A stretch of 64,000 bases of DNA from Nocardia mexicana NBRC 108244. GTDB lineage: Bacteria > Actinomycetota > Actinomycetes > Mycobacteriales > Mycobacteriaceae. Under the pieces are notes generated by a model. It ran no database searches. It was not told where the DNA came from and saw only the letters and a list, made by a program, of their open reading frames with translations. The stretch lies in contig NZ_BDBV01000042.1 of assembly GCF_001613165.1 (NCBI RefSeq), positions 1 to 64,000 of the forward strand, read 5' to 3'. Shown here piece by piece: positions 8,072 through 20,002 of this stretch; positions within the stretch are counted from its first letter, which is position 1, and each line of letters starts with the position of its first letter. Both the position numbers and the translations under genes were made by a program.

Positions 8072-9175
8072 TTGACCACCCCGAGTACGCAGGAGCGCGA
8101 GACCGGGGGAACCGCAGGTCGGCGAACGGTACCCCTGTCGCAGCTGATCTACCTTATGGCCGAGCACGACAAGCTGGGCGAACACCGCCAGACGTTTCTG
8201 CCGCCACCGATGAGTGGAGACACCGTGGTGCGTGGCTGCGCGCTGGTGGCGGGCGGGCTGGTCGTCGTGGGCGGGCTCTGTGCGGCCGCCGGTTCGCTGG
8301 TGGGCAGCGGCGCGGTCGGCGCGCTGGCGCTGGTGCCGGCCGCGGCGGCATTCCTGCGCGGTCGACGCAACCGTGGCAGCCGCAGGGCGCGACTGGATCT
8401 GTTCGATTACGGCATGACCGTGTACCGCGGTGTCGAGAAGATCGTGGCATTCCGGTGGGACAGCCTCGAGGTCCGGCAGCAGGTCATCCCGTTCCATAAT
8501 GCGGCCGCGGCGGCAACCGACTACTCGTTCACCCTGACCGGTCCCGGAAACAGCACCGCCGCCTTCGACGAGTCGATCTTCGACGGCGCGAAGGAATGGG
8601 GCCCGGCGATCCAATCCGCAGTCACGGCAACGCAATTGCCGCATGTGGTCGCCGCTATCGACAGTGAGCAGACCATTCGATTCGGCGATATCGCGGTGGA
8701 TCTCAACTCCCTCACCTTTGCGGAGACCTCGTATCCGTGGGAGCACATCCAGCGGATGGAGGCGCACCACGGCCTGGTCTGCATCAAGGCTGGCGGGCAA
8801 TGGATTTCGCTCGTCTCGGTCGAAACCATCCCGAATTTCTACATTTTCAACGAGGTGACCGAACGACTACGCCTCGCCGCACTGGACGAAATGGCCGAGC
8901 AGGCCGCGGCCGATGCCACGAGGAGCGGCGACGCGGCAGTGTCGGAAGAAGGCGCCGAGGCGGAGCAGCCTTCGCTCACGCCGTGGGCTCGGGCCGCCGC
9001 GGAGACGAACTCGACGGCGGCGCCCGCGATTCGTCCCCCGACACTGCAGGCCGACGCCCCCGCGGCTCGCGGTGGGGCCGTGGATGTCCCCATTCATCCT
9101 GAGCAGGAGGATATTTCGGTCCGCGAGGGAGCGGAGGCGGTCGGGGTTGCCGGTCCCGCACGGGATTCCGAGTAG
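8072..9175 (+). CDS. DUF6585-like membrane protein
   Basis: 367-residue protein of unknown function. Residues about 50-92 form two adjacent hydrophobic segments (VRGCALVAGGLVVVGGLCAA and GAVGALALVPAAAAFL). A soluble domain follows with LDLFDYGMTVYRGVEKIVAF and WDSLEVRQQ, resembling PH-like DUF6585 proteins, and then an Ala/Glu-rich, probably disordered C-terminus. TTG 8072 was chosen because GGAGGGA lies 4 nt upstream; the frame stays open further upstream without start signals. It is a single gene, convergent with the next. Confidence 0.7.
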   Translation: MTTPSTQERETGGTAGRRTVPLSQLIYLMAEHDKLGEHRQTFLPPPMSGDTVVRGCALVAGGLVVVGGLCAAAGSLVGSGAVGALALVPAAAAFLRGRRNRGSRRARLDLFDYGMTVYRGVEKIVAFRWDSLEVRQQVIPFHNAAAAATDYSFTLTGPGNSTAAFDESIFDGAKEWGPAIQSAVTATQLPHVVAAIDSEQTIRFGDIAVDLNSLTFAETSYPWEHIQRMEAHHGLVCIKAGGQWISLVSVETIPNFYIFNEVTERLRLAALDEMAEQAAADATRSGDAAVSEEGAEAEQPSLTPWARAAAETNSTAAPAIRPPTLQADAPAARGGAVDVPIHPEQEDISVREGAEAVGVAGPARDSE

Positions 9176-9189
9176 GGCGAGGACGACCG

Positions 9190-9795
9190 CTAACGCATAA
9201 CAGGCAGGACCGGGGTATGTGAGCGTCCGGTGGCGGCCTCGATGAAGGCGATCGGATCCGCTATCGCGGAAAGTATTTCGACCGTCCGCCGCAGGCCCGC
9301 CTCCGGCGGTGCGTCACCTCCGACGGCGTCGATCAGGTCGAGCAGGTGCGTGGTGGCCTCCACGATCATGGTGTCGGCCAGCGCCCGGAAGCTGACGGTG
9401 CCGAGGATCGGGTGGACGAGACCGGCGGCGGGATCGGCCCCGCGCAGCTCCGCGAGCATCGGCGGGCCGTCGTCGGCGAAATGCCGGACCAGCGTCTCGG
9501 GGCCGACCGCGGAGGTCTGCTGTGCCTGTTCGGCGACGTCGTCGGCCAGCGTGTGTGCCGGCCCGCCGGGCTCGTTGAAGATCCGAAGCCACTGCGCGCT
9601 ACTAGTCACCGCGGGTGAGTCCACCCGCTCCCCGCGCAGGAAGTCCAGCACCTGCTTGTCCGGCGCCATGTGGGCGACGAGATCCTGCACCGTCCATCCC
9701 GGAAGTCGCGTGGGTGTCGCCCACTGCGCGGGCGTCAGTTCCGCCACCCGCTCGCCCCAGGTCACGCAAAGCCGTTCCAGCGTGGTGATATCCAT
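9190..9795 (-). CDS. Maleylpyruvate isomerase/DinB-superfamily protein
   Basis: 201-residue, mostly helical protein of the mycothiol-dependent maleylpyruvate isomerase N-terminal/DinB superfamily (TIGR03086-like). The segment PTRLPGWTVQDLVAHMAPDK has the usual LPGW-TV-DL-AH pattern, with one of the metal-binding His residues. Another His is in MIVEATTHLLDL. Members often bind a divalent metal and use mycothiol; the substrate here is unknown. It is convergent with the DUF6585-like gene. Confidence 0.8.
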   Translation of the reverse strand: MDITTLERLCVTWGERVAELTPAQWATPTRLPGWTVQDLVAHMAPDKQVLDFLRGERVDSPAVTSSAQWLRIFNEPGGPAHTLADDVAEQAQQTSAVGPETLVRHFADDGPPMLAELRGADPAAGLVHPILGTVSFRALADTMIVEATTHLLDLIDAVGGDAPPEAGLRRTVEILSAIADPIAFIEAATGRSHTPVLPVMR

Positions 9796-10033
9796 ATGAA
9801 CCCCAGTTCACCCAACGATGCGGATGCCATGCCATCCCATGTCAGCACCATCCGGTGGCGGTCGCAACGAGATATCGCTCGATGAGCGCGACACCGGGCT
9901 TCGTGTAGCTTGGTGATGTCTTCTCACCGGAGGGCCCGCGGGTCCTCGAGGGCTTCGGCCTCGCCAACCGGTTTCCCGGTGCCCCATGGCATCGAGGAGG
10001 TGGGAGTCGTACACGACTCCGGTGAGGTATGTC

Positions 10034-11302
10034 TTGAACAGCTCTGTTTCACGTCCGCATAATCCTGCTCTCTCTCGCCCGCGACGGCCGTACCCGCACG
10101 TCGTCGTGGTCGGCGCGGGTCTCGGCGGGCTCTGTCTCGCCCAGGGCCTGCGCCGTGCCGGTATCGGCGTCGCCGTCTATGAGCGCGACGCCGCGGCCGC
10201 CGTCCGGGCGCAGGGCCACCGCCTGCACATAGATGCCCGCGGGCGGCGGGCGCTGTCGGCGACGCTGCCGCCGCATCTGTTCGCGCTGCTCGCGGCCGTC
10301 GCCGGACGACCCGCGATGACTGCGAACGGTTTCGATCATCGACTGCGTCCGACGGGCGTGTTCGCGCTGGACGATCCGGTGCCGAGCCCGGGCACCGCGG
10401 AGCACCTCCTGCCCGCGCATACGGTCGTCGACCGGCAGGTCCTGCGTCGCATCCTCCTCGCGGGGCTCGACGACGTCGTTCACTTCGGGCGCCGCTGTGT
10501 CGGTTACGACAGCGATGCGGACACGGTCAGGGTGCGGTTCGCCGATGGCAGCACGGCGCAGGGCTCGGTTCTGGTGGCCGCCGACGGCATCGGATCGGTG
10601 ATTCGAGCGCAGCGGCTGCCGGATGCCCGTGTCGTGGACTCCGGGACGCGCCTGATCTACGGCCGCGTTCCGCTGACCCCCGAACTGCGCCGCGAACTCC
10701 CGCCGGAGATGTTCAGCGTCTTCAACTCCGTCATCGATCCGGACCGGCGGTTCGTCGGCGTCGCGCCCGTTCAGTACCGGGAACCACCGCGGGCAGCCGC
10801 GGCGCGATCGGCGCCCGAGGTGGCTCTCGAGCCTGCCGAGGACACCCTGGCGGTGATGTTCGGCCGCCGCCTCGACCGGCTCGGGCTCTCCGACGGGGAA
10901 CTCCGTGCCGCAACGGATGTGGGCCTGCGCGAACTGGTGCTCGAGCAGCTCACCGGCTGGCATCCCCTGGTGACCCGGATCGTCGAGGGGTGGACTCCCG
11001 CGAGCATCTACCCGATCACGGTGCGCAGCAGCGTTCCCGTCCTACCGTGGCAGTCCTCGAACGTGACACTGCTCGGCGATGCGATCCACGCCATGAGCCC
11101 CGCCGCCGGGGCCGGTGCGAACATGGCGCTGCGGGATGCCGCCGCATTGGCAGAGGCGCTGACCGAGGTCGCCGACGGGCGTCCGCTCCTCGATGCGGTG
11201 CGCGAGTACGAGCGGGCGATGGCCGACGAGGGCTTTCGCATGGTGCGACGGTCGGCAGCGAACGGGACGCAGGCGTTGGGGGCGGAGCCGCTGCCGGATT
11301 GA
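10034..11302 (+). CDS. FAD-dependent monooxygenase (PHBH-like)
   Basis: Group A flavin monooxygenase of about 422 residues. It has the Rossmann motif VVVVGAGLGGLCLAQGL near the N-terminus, the DG motif in VLVAADGIGSVIRAQ, and the second FAD motif GDAIHAMSPAAGAGANMALR near the C-terminus. Such enzymes hydroxylate or epoxidise aromatic or polyketide substrates with NAD(P)H and O2; the substrate cannot be told. TTG 10034 has GGTGAGG upstream; ATG 9986 is an alternative start in the same frame. It stands alone between minus-strand genes. Confidence 0.85.
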   Translation: MNSSVSRPHNPALSRPRRPYPHVVVVGAGLGGLCLAQGLRRAGIGVAVYERDAAAAVRAQGHRLHIDARGRRALSATLPPHLFALLAAVAGRPAMTANGFDHRLRPTGVFALDDPVPSPGTAEHLLPAHTVVDRQVLRRILLAGLDDVVHFGRRCVGYDSDADTVRVRFADGSTAQGSVLVAADGIGSVIRAQRLPDARVVDSGTRLIYGRVPLTPELRRELPPEMFSVFNSVIDPDRRFVGVAPVQYREPPRAAAARSAPEVALEPAEDTLAVMFGRRLDRLGLSDGELRAATDVGLRELVLEQLTGWHPLVTRIVEGWTPASIYPITVRSSVPVLPWQSSNVTLLGDAIHAMSPAAGAGANMALRDAAALAEALTEVADGRPLLDAVREYERAMADEGFRMVRRSAANGTQALGAEPLPD

Positions 11303-11398
11303 TCGGGCCGGTCTGTGCGGTCATGAAACGGGGTGATGTGACGACATATGCCGTCGGGACGCGAATTGTGTCCGCTCAGACCGGGATCCGAGCGCTCC

Positions 11399-14125
<2,727 letters not shown>

Positions 14126-14324
14126 CGCGAGCCTTCCATGACGAAGGTATGGTGCCGAATATCCGCAACAGCCGATTACTCGAACATATGTGTGACCGCA
14201 GTGAGAGTAATCCGTGACCTACCCGTGGTCAATGGTGACACCGAACATCAGTTCGGGTGAATCCGCGAAAATGCTCGTCCACCCGCAACTTTCGGGCAGA
14301 ATTCGAGCGCGTGTCGCGGCGGGC

Positions 14325-15083
14325 TCAGCGCATTGCGGTATGCCAGAGAATCGCCGCCGTCAGGGCGCCCGCCCCGTTCAGCGACCAGTGCAGCGCGATC
14401 GGCGCGAGCACGCTGCCGCTGCGCCGCCGCAGCCAGGTGAATACCGCGCCCGCCGCGGCGGTCGCCAGGACGGCGAGCGCAATTCCGCCGATCTGCCCGG
14501 CCAGGCCGCCGCCGAGAAATGTGCTCAGCCCGCGGTTGCTGCTGGTCAGGCCCAGCGACGAGGCGATATGCCAGAGGCCGAAAAGCAGTGACCCGGCGGC
14601 GAATACGCCGCGAGCGCCATAGGCGCGGTCGAGCGCCCCGTGCAGGACGCCGCGGAAGGCCAGTTCCTCGGGAATTGCCGTCTGCAAAGGGATCACGATC
14701 ATCGAGGCGATCAGCGCGCCGGAAATCGTGGCGTAGCGGTCGGCCAGAAAGAACGGCCGCGTAATCGGCAGCAGCGCGCCGATGGCGACGGCGCCGAGCA
14801 CGATGCCGACCGCGGCCACCGAATACAGCGTGCCCTTGCGCCAGTGTCGCGGCGAGAGCCCGAGTTCGGACCAGCCGAGCCCGCGCCGCCGCATCATGGC
14901 CACCAGGACCACGGCGGCGATCGGCACGGTCACGATGTTGGCCCAGGCCGAGGTGAAGTGTGCGATCAGATTGGTGCAGGCCAGCACCACGACGACGACG
15001 GCGACATCCAGATAGGCATGCAACCGGCGGGGCGAGCCGGTGACCTCGGAGAGCGGTACGGCGTCGTTATCGTTTCGAGACAT
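14325..15083 (-). CDS. CPBP family intramembrane metalloprotease
   Basis: 252-residue integral membrane protein of the CPBP (CAAX-protease/bacteriocin-processing, ABI) family. It has several transmembrane helices, the EExxxR motif in PEELAFRGVLHG (about residue 140), a second His motif in LLFGLWHIASSLG, and a third in LHWSLNGAG. Members are glutamic-type or metal-dependent intramembrane proteases; the target is not evident. ATG 15083 was chosen because upstream sequence is antisense to the MMPL region. It is divergent from the EXLDI-MMPL operon. Confidence 0.88.
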   Translation of the reverse strand: MSRNDNDAVPLSEVTGSPRRLHAYLDVAVVVVVLACTNLIAHFTSAWANIVTVPIAAVVLVAMMRRRGLGWSELGLSPRHWRKGTLYSVAAVGIVLGAVAIGALLPITRPFFLADRYATISGALIASMIVIPLQTAIPEELAFRGVLHGALDRAYGARGVFAAGSLLFGLWHIASSLGLTSSNRGLSTFLGGGLAGQIGGIALAVLATAAAGAVFTWLRRRSGSVLAPIALHWSLNGAGALTAAILWHTAMR

Positions 15084-15153
15084 CGCCGCCAGTCTACGTT
15101 CATCCGCCGCGGGCGCGCTGTGTTCCTCCGAACATCCGGCCGGGAATCGGGTC

Positions 15154-15183
15154 TTGCTTTGTATGTATACGTCTACGTATAGT
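15154..15183 (+). promoter_or_regulatory. Promoter with palindromic operator upstream of the EXLDI-MMPL pair
   Basis: TATACGT-CT-ACGTATA (15166-15181) is a perfect 16-bp palindrome. It lies within a plausible sigma-A promoter: TTGCTT at 15154-15159, 18-nt spacer, TATAGT at 15178-15183. The operator covers the spacer and the -10, an arrangement typical of repression by a TetR-type dimer. No regulator gene of this kind lies next to it. Confidence 0.7.
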
Positions 15184-15350
15184 CTGTCTCGGGTGGTTGG
15201 TTGAGCGCCCCGACGATGGTGTCGAACCGATCCAACGAGGGGTGTGGGCTCGAGTCCGCGCTCACCGAAGCCCGATGGCAACGGGTATCGCCGTGCGCCA
15301 GAGATCAGCTCATGCGCACGTGCGCAGTTATGCATGAACGGAGAATGCAG

Positions 15351-15863
15351 ATGGATACAGATCCGCAGGGTTTCGGCGAACACGCCGCGCACGGTCCGGC
15401 CGACGAGCCGCATCCGGCCGACCAGCAGGCCGGAACGCCCGACCGGAGCCGGTCCGGAGATCCCGTCCGGGTCGTCACGGAGGACGGCGAGTTCGGCGAG
15501 ATCAGCCTGAAGGACGGCCCCGGCGGCCTGCGCGTCAAGCGCTTCATCGGTCGCTACCTGGCGGAGGCCCGGGATGTCGCGAAGACCGGGACGGAGGTCG
15601 TCCGGGTCTACCGCAGCCGCAAGGGCAAGTTCGTGGTCCATCGCCAGCAGTCGGACTGGTCCGACTTGTCGGCGCTGTCGGAACTGGCCGCCGACTGGAG
15701 GAACTGGCGCAGCATCCTCGGCAAGGGCGACCAGGACTGGGGCGATTTCACGGTGGAGATCGTCGACTCGCTCGACGAACTGCGTGCCGTGGTCACCCCC
15801 AAGCTCTATCGCCGGGTCGCCGCCGCGGTCGAGCAGCCGCAGGCCGAAAACCTCGACATCTGA
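15351..15863 (+). CDS. EXLDI-type protein
   Basis: 170-residue soluble protein ending AENLDI, which fits the EXLDI family named after its C-terminal motif. The core (GEISLKDGPGGLRVKRFIGR, VVRVYRSRKGKFVVHRQQ, then a helical segment) has no known catalytic motif. As I recall, members tend to sit beside TetR regulators and efflux permeases; here the next gene, 30 nt downstream, is an MMPL transporter. ATG 15351 was chosen with GGAG 8 nt upstream; ATG 15345 is an alternative. Probably co-transcribed with the MMPL gene from the operator-bearing promoter upstream. Confidence 0.75.
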   Translation: MDTDPQGFGEHAAHGPADEPHPADQQAGTPDRSRSGDPVRVVTEDGEFGEISLKDGPGGLRVKRFIGRYLAEARDVAKTGTEVVRVYRSRKGKFVVHRQQSDWSDLSALSELAADWRNWRSILGKGDQDWGDFTVEIVDSLDELRAVVTPKLYRRVAAAVEQPQAENLDI

Positions 15864-15893
15864 GCGGGCCCGCTCCCGGAAAGGACCCTGAAC

Positions 15894-18152
15894 ATGTTCG
15901 CACGGCTGGGCGCAGTGGTCGTCCACAACCCGTGGAAGACGATCGGCCTGTGGGTACTGATCGTGATCGCGGTCATGGCGACGGCGCCGAAACTGGCCTC
16001 GACCACCGACCAATCCGACTTCCTGCCTTCGCATTACGAGTCGATCCAGGCAATGGAGCTGCAGGAGAAGGCATTTCCGCAGAGCTCCGCACCGGCGGCG
16101 ATCGTCGTGTTCGAGCGGGGCGACGGGGCGCCGCTGGAGGCCGCCGATTCCGCTGCGGTCGAGTCGATCACGGCACAGCTGCGTCAGGCGGGCATCGAGA
16201 ACGTCACCGGCATCCAGGCGGCGCCGCCGTCGGACAACCGGCTGATCCAAATCGCCGCCGTGCAGATGACCAAGGCCACCGGGGCGAGCGACACCCGGCA
16301 GAGCGACGCGGTGCGGGATCTGCGTGACGCCCTGAAATCGAAGCTCGACGGCACGGATCTGAAGGGTGGCGTCACCGGCCAGGCCGCGCAGACCCTCGAC
16401 GCCACCGAATCGTCCGAGAAGGGCATGGCGATCATCGGCATCGCCACGATCCTGCTGATCCTGGTGCTGCTGCTGGTGATCTTCCGCAGCCCCGTGATCG
16501 CGCTGCTGCCGATTCTCGTGATCGGCGCGATCACCGGTGTCGTCAACGGGCTGATCGCCTGGGTGAGTAAGGGTTTCGACCTGAAGGTCGACAGCTCGGT
16601 GACCTCGATCCTGCTCGTCGTGCTCTACGGCGTCGGCACCGACTACATTCTGTTCCTGATGTTCCGCTACCGGGAGCGGCTGCGGGCGGGGGAGGACCCC
16701 AAGACCGCCATGGTCAGCGCGGTGACCAGGGTCGGCGAGGCGATCACGTCCGCGGCGGGCGCGGTGATCATCGCGTTCATGGCTCTCACGCTGTCCACCC
16801 TCGGCCTGTTCAAGTCGCTCGGCCCGGCGCTGGCCATTGCCGTGGGTGTGGCGCTGGTGGCCGGTCTGACCCTGGTTCCCGCGATCGTTTCGCTGTTGGG
16901 TACCAAGGTGTTCTGGCCGTCGAAGGCGTGGCGGGCCGAGCCGAAGGGCGCGGGATTCGCCGCGGTGGGACGGGGTCTCGGAAAGCGGCCGGGGGTCTTC
17001 GCGGTCGTGTCCGGCGGCGTGCTGGTCGTGCTCGGCCTGTTCGCCGTGGGCTTCAGCCCGACGTTCGACCTCACCTCCGGATCCACCTCGAACGCCTCCG
17101 AATCCGTGGTCTACAACAAGGAACTGGTGAAGGGGATGCCCGCCGGTGTCACCCAGCCGTCGGATGTGATGCTGCAGTCGACGGGCGGGCTGACCGACGA
17201 GCAACTGGGCGCCTATCGGGACGCGCTCGCCGCCGTTCCGGGCGTGGGTCAGGTCGCGGAACCCGCTCTGTCGCAAGACCGTACGGTCGCCGACTATCGG
17301 GTGACCCTGGCCTCGGCACCCGAATCGGACGCGGCCATCGATACCGTCGCGGGTCCGCTGCGCGATGCCGCGCACGCGGCCGCACCGCCCGGTACGACCG
17401 CGGCGGTGGGCGGCATGACCGCGGTGTTCGTCGACTTCCAGGACGCGATGAACCACGACTACACGGTCGTATTCCCGGTCGCCGCGATCCTGATCATGAT
17501 CGTGCTGGCGCTGCTGCTGCGCAGCCTGGTCGCGCCGTGGTACCTGATGGCCTCGGTGTTCCTGGGATTCGCTGCGACGCTGGGCGCCTCGGTGCTGGTG
17601 TTCCAGCACATGCAGGGCGAGCCGGGGCTGATCTTCACGCTACCGGTGATCATGTACCTGTTCGTGGTCGCGCTCGGCACCGACTACAACATCCTGATGG
17701 TGGCCCGGCTGCGCGAGGAGGCGCGCGAGGGTAACGATCCGCATCGGGCGGCCGCGCTGGCAGTGCGGCACACGGGTCCGACGATCGTCGCCGCCGGTGT
17801 CATCCTCGCGGGCACCTTCGCCTCGATGATGTTGGCGGGCAACACCATGCTGTCGGAGATGGGCTTCGCCATCTCGGTCGGCATCGCGATCGCCGCCTTC
17901 GTGATGGCGCTGTTCTTCACGCCGGCGGTGACGGCGCTGATCGGGCACCGCGCGTGGTGGCCGGGGCACGGGGACAGCAAGCCGGAGCGCAAGGGCGGTG
18001 TGCCGAATACCGGTGCGGTGCAACATGATCCGAACTGGTCGAAGTACATGCACGCGGATACCTACGACCACGATGGCGTGCCGACGGTATCGGTTCCCGA
18101 GCGCCAGGGCTCGCAGTGGAGTTGGTCGAACACCGGCGAGCGGCGTCGGTGA
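15894..18152 (+). CDS. MMPL family transporter
   Basis: 752-residue RND-superfamily permease with two repeated halves. Each half has a TM helix, a large extracytoplasmic loop and a five-helix bundle. The paired motifs GVGTDYILFLMFRYRERL (about 245-262) and ALGTDYNILMVARLREEA (about 591-608) are the conserved GxxxDY segments of MMPL proton-relay helices. MMPL proteins export lipids, siderophores or drugs in mycolate-containing bacteria. Context (EXLDI partner, palindromic operator) suggests inducible efflux rather than siderophore export, but the substrate is unknown. Confidence 0.9.
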   Translation: MFARLGAVVVHNPWKTIGLWVLIVIAVMATAPKLASTTDQSDFLPSHYESIQAMELQEKAFPQSSAPAAIVVFERGDGAPLEAADSAAVESITAQLRQAGIENVTGIQAAPPSDNRLIQIAAVQMTKATGASDTRQSDAVRDLRDALKSKLDGTDLKGGVTGQAAQTLDATESSEKGMAIIGIATILLILVLLLVIFRSPVIALLPILVIGAITGVVNGLIAWVSKGFDLKVDSSVTSILLVVLYGVGTDYILFLMFRYRERLRAGEDPKTAMVSAVTRVGEAITSAAGAVIIAFMALTLSTLGLFKSLGPALAIAVGVALVAGLTLVPAIVSLLGTKVFWPSKAWRAEPKGAGFAAVGRGLGKRPGVFAVVSGGVLVVLGLFAVGFSPTFDLTSGSTSNASESVVYNKELVKGMPAGVTQPSDVMLQSTGGLTDEQLGAYRDALAAVPGVGQVAEPALSQDRTVADYRVTLASAPESDAAIDTVAGPLRDAAHAAAPPGTTAAVGGMTAVFVDFQDAMNHDYTVVFPVAAILIMIVLALLLRSLVAPWYLMASVFLGFAATLGASVLVFQHMQGEPGLIFTLPVIMYLFVVALGTDYNILMVARLREEAREGNDPHRAAALAVRHTGPTIVAAGVILAGTFASMMLAGNTMLSEMGFAISVGIAIAAFVMALFFTPAVTALIGHRAWWPGHGDSKPERKGGVPNTGAVQHDPNWSKYMHADTYDHDGVPTVSVPERQGSQWSWSNTGERRR

Positions 18153-18894
18153 GTCGCTCGAGCCGGTAGGCGGGCCGTCCGTTCGGAATGCCGAGCGGGC
18201 GGCCCCTCCGTGTTCTCGGAACTCCTACGGCCCGGCGAGGGTTACCTCGAATACCCGGGCGGGGGCCGGTGGGATAACCACCCCAGCCCTGTGCCGCCAG
18301 CCTGCGTTTGCTCGAACCGCGTTTGACCGCAACGACGATGAGCATGATGACACCGGCGAGCACCCCGGCGCCCGCGACGCCGAATCCGAGGAGAATCGTG
18401 GTCGCTATCGAGGAGCCGATCCCGCGTCCGACCGCCGCAGTGACCGAGGAATCACCCTGTGTCGCAAGATGATACGTGCCGGATCGGTCGACATCGAACG
18501 AGAATCCCGCCCGCCCCTCGTGTCCGCCGAAGGAATAGGTCACATCGGAGGTGTAGTCCTGCAGCGGTACCGCCGCGCCGTCCGGGCCGGAGAGTTGGAC
18601 GTTCACGTCCCCGTCGGGGGCCTGTGACGAGGCCCCGGGATACTCGAAATACATGGTGTAGCCGCCCGTTTCGGTGAGCTGCACATCGGCCGCGCCGGGA
18701 ATCTCGACCCGCTGGAAGTCGTCGACCCGGTTCGACATCTGCATGAAACCCACTACGCCGACGACGATGCCGCCGATGATTCCCGCGGCGGCGAGCAGCG
18801 CGGCGAAGACATACCAGCGCCCGGACGGGGTGATGGATCGGGGCGGCGGCGCCCCGGGTACGCCCGCTGTCCCCGGATATGGTGGCTGCGACAT
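17917..18894 (-). CDS. Small membrane protein with probable 3' frameshift
   Basis: The reliable part is residues 1 to ~215: a Pro-rich N-terminus (MSQPPYPGTAGVPGAPPPRS), a TM helix (VFAALLAAAGIIGGIVVGVVG), an extracytoplasmic beta-rich domain, and a second TM helix (TILLGFGVAGAGVLAGVIML) followed by KRGSSKRRLAAQGWGGYP. After this the frame runs about 100 residues into DNA antisense to the MMPL gene, giving Arg/Pro-rich text of no family. One extra G in the G5 run at 18261-18265 would end the protein at the stop at 18242-18244 with a normal PPGYSR tail. No function is recognised. Confidence 0.65.
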   Translation of the reverse strand: MSQPPYPGTAGVPGAPPPRSITPSGRWYVFAALLAAAGIIGGIVVGVVGFMQMSNRVDDFQRVEIPGAADVQLTETGGYTMYFEYPGASSQAPDGDVNVQLSGPDGAAVPLQDYTSDVTYSFGGHEGRAGFSFDVDRSGTYHLATQGDSSVTAAVGRGIGSSIATTILLGFGVAGAGVLAGVIMLIVVAVKRGSSKRRLAAQGWGGYPTGPRPGIRGNPRRAVGVPRTRRGRPLGIPNGRPAYRLERLTDAARRCSTNSTASPGAREPIPSARHRGRRYPRACTSTSSDHVAPHRYSAHRPCAPACCPRAPATTRGARSAPSPPA

Positions 18895-18999
18895 GCTGAG
18901 GTCCTCCCTCTCGCCTCGGTGCCGGTCGGCAGGTGATTGAACCATCGCCGTCGACGCCGCGCTTGTTAACCGACGCCTTCCCGGAAGTGCCGGCCTTGT

Positions 19000-19938
19000 T
19001 CACTGGGATCCCGCGGCCCACCCGTCCGGATCGCTCCAAGCCTGCAGGGTGCGGGTGGTTTCGAAGCGGCGTGGCTCGCGGGTGATCGGATCGGTGAATT
19101 CCAGTGTGGTGGACAGTAATTGGAGCGGGCGGGTGAAGTCGTCGATGGGGCGGTCGGTGAGTTCGGGGTAGAAATCGTCGCCGAGGAGGGGAATGCCGAG
19201 GCCGTTCATGTGCACGCGGAGCTGGTGGGTGCGGCCGGTGTGCGGGGTCAGGCGGTAGCGGCCCAGGCCGTCGCGATGCTCCAGCAGTTCCACCAGGGTT
19301 TCCGCGTTCGGTTCGCCGTCTACCTCGAAGGCGCGGAGGATGTTGCGTTCCTTGATGATTCGGCTCGTGACCGTGCGCGGCAGTGTCAGGTCCGGGTCGT
19401 AGCGGGCGATGGCCTCGTACTGCTTGAACACCCGGCGCTTGTGGAACAGCGTCTGGTACGCGCCGCGGCGGGCGGGGTCGACCACGAACAGGACCAGCCC
19501 GGCCGTGGTGCGGTCGAGCCGGTGCGCGGGCACCAGATCGGGCAGGTCCAGCTCCCGCCGCAGCCGTACCAGCGCGGTCTGCAGGATGTGCTGCCCGCGC
19601 GGGATCGTGGACAGGAAGTGCGGCTTGTCGACCACCAGCAGATTCTCGTCGCGGTGCACGATCGTGATCTCGAACGGCACCTCGGTCTCGGTGGGCAGGT
19701 CGCGGTGGAACCACACGGCCGTGCCCGGTGCGTAGGGGGCGTCCGGTGCGATCGGGCCGTCCAGGTCGACGATGCCGCCCTCGGCCAGCAGCTCGTCTAT
19801 CCGCGCGGCGGGCACCCGGGGCAACCGCTCCACGAGGTGGTCGCGGATGGTTGCCCAGGCCCCCTCCTCCGGCAGCCGCAACCGCGCGGGATCCAACCCG
19901 TGCCGCTTGGGCAGCGGCGGCTTCTGCCTACGTCTCAC
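19000..19938 (-). CDS. RluA-family pseudouridine synthase
   Basis: 312-residue RNA pseudouridine synthase. The catalytic motif PAHRLDRTTAGLVLF (Asp at about residue 144) and the downstream elements KQYEAIARYDPDL, TGRTHQLRVHMNGLG and PLLGDDFYPE are all characteristic. A weak S4-like N-terminal segment (ARIDELLAEGGIVDLDG) may help bind RNA. The start is GTG. The exact rRNA or tRNA target cannot be read from sequence. It is a single-gene unit. Confidence 0.92.
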   Translation of the reverse strand: MRRRQKPPLPKRHGLDPARLRLPEEGAWATIRDHLVERLPRVPAARIDELLAEGGIVDLDGPIAPDAPYAPGTAVWFHRDLPTETEVPFEITIVHRDENLLVVDKPHFLSTIPRGQHILQTALVRLRRELDLPDLVPAHRLDRTTAGLVLFVVDPARRGAYQTLFHKRRVFKQYEAIARYDPDLTLPRTVTSRIIKERNILRAFEVDGEPNAETLVELLEHRDGLGRYRLTPHTGRTHQLRVHMNGLGIPLLGDDFYPELTDRPIDDFTRPLQLLSTTLEFTDPITREPRRFETTRTLQAWSDPDGWAAGSQ

Positions 19939-20002
19939 ACATCCGACCCTAGCGGCCGGGTTTCACCGATGATTGCGCAGGTCGCGGCGTATGTGGGTGG
20001 GC

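Noticed and set aside
7743..8075. Possible small plus-strand gene upstream of the DUF6585-like gene
   Set aside because: No family resemblance, no convincing ribosome-binding site, and the stretch has intergenic-like composition.
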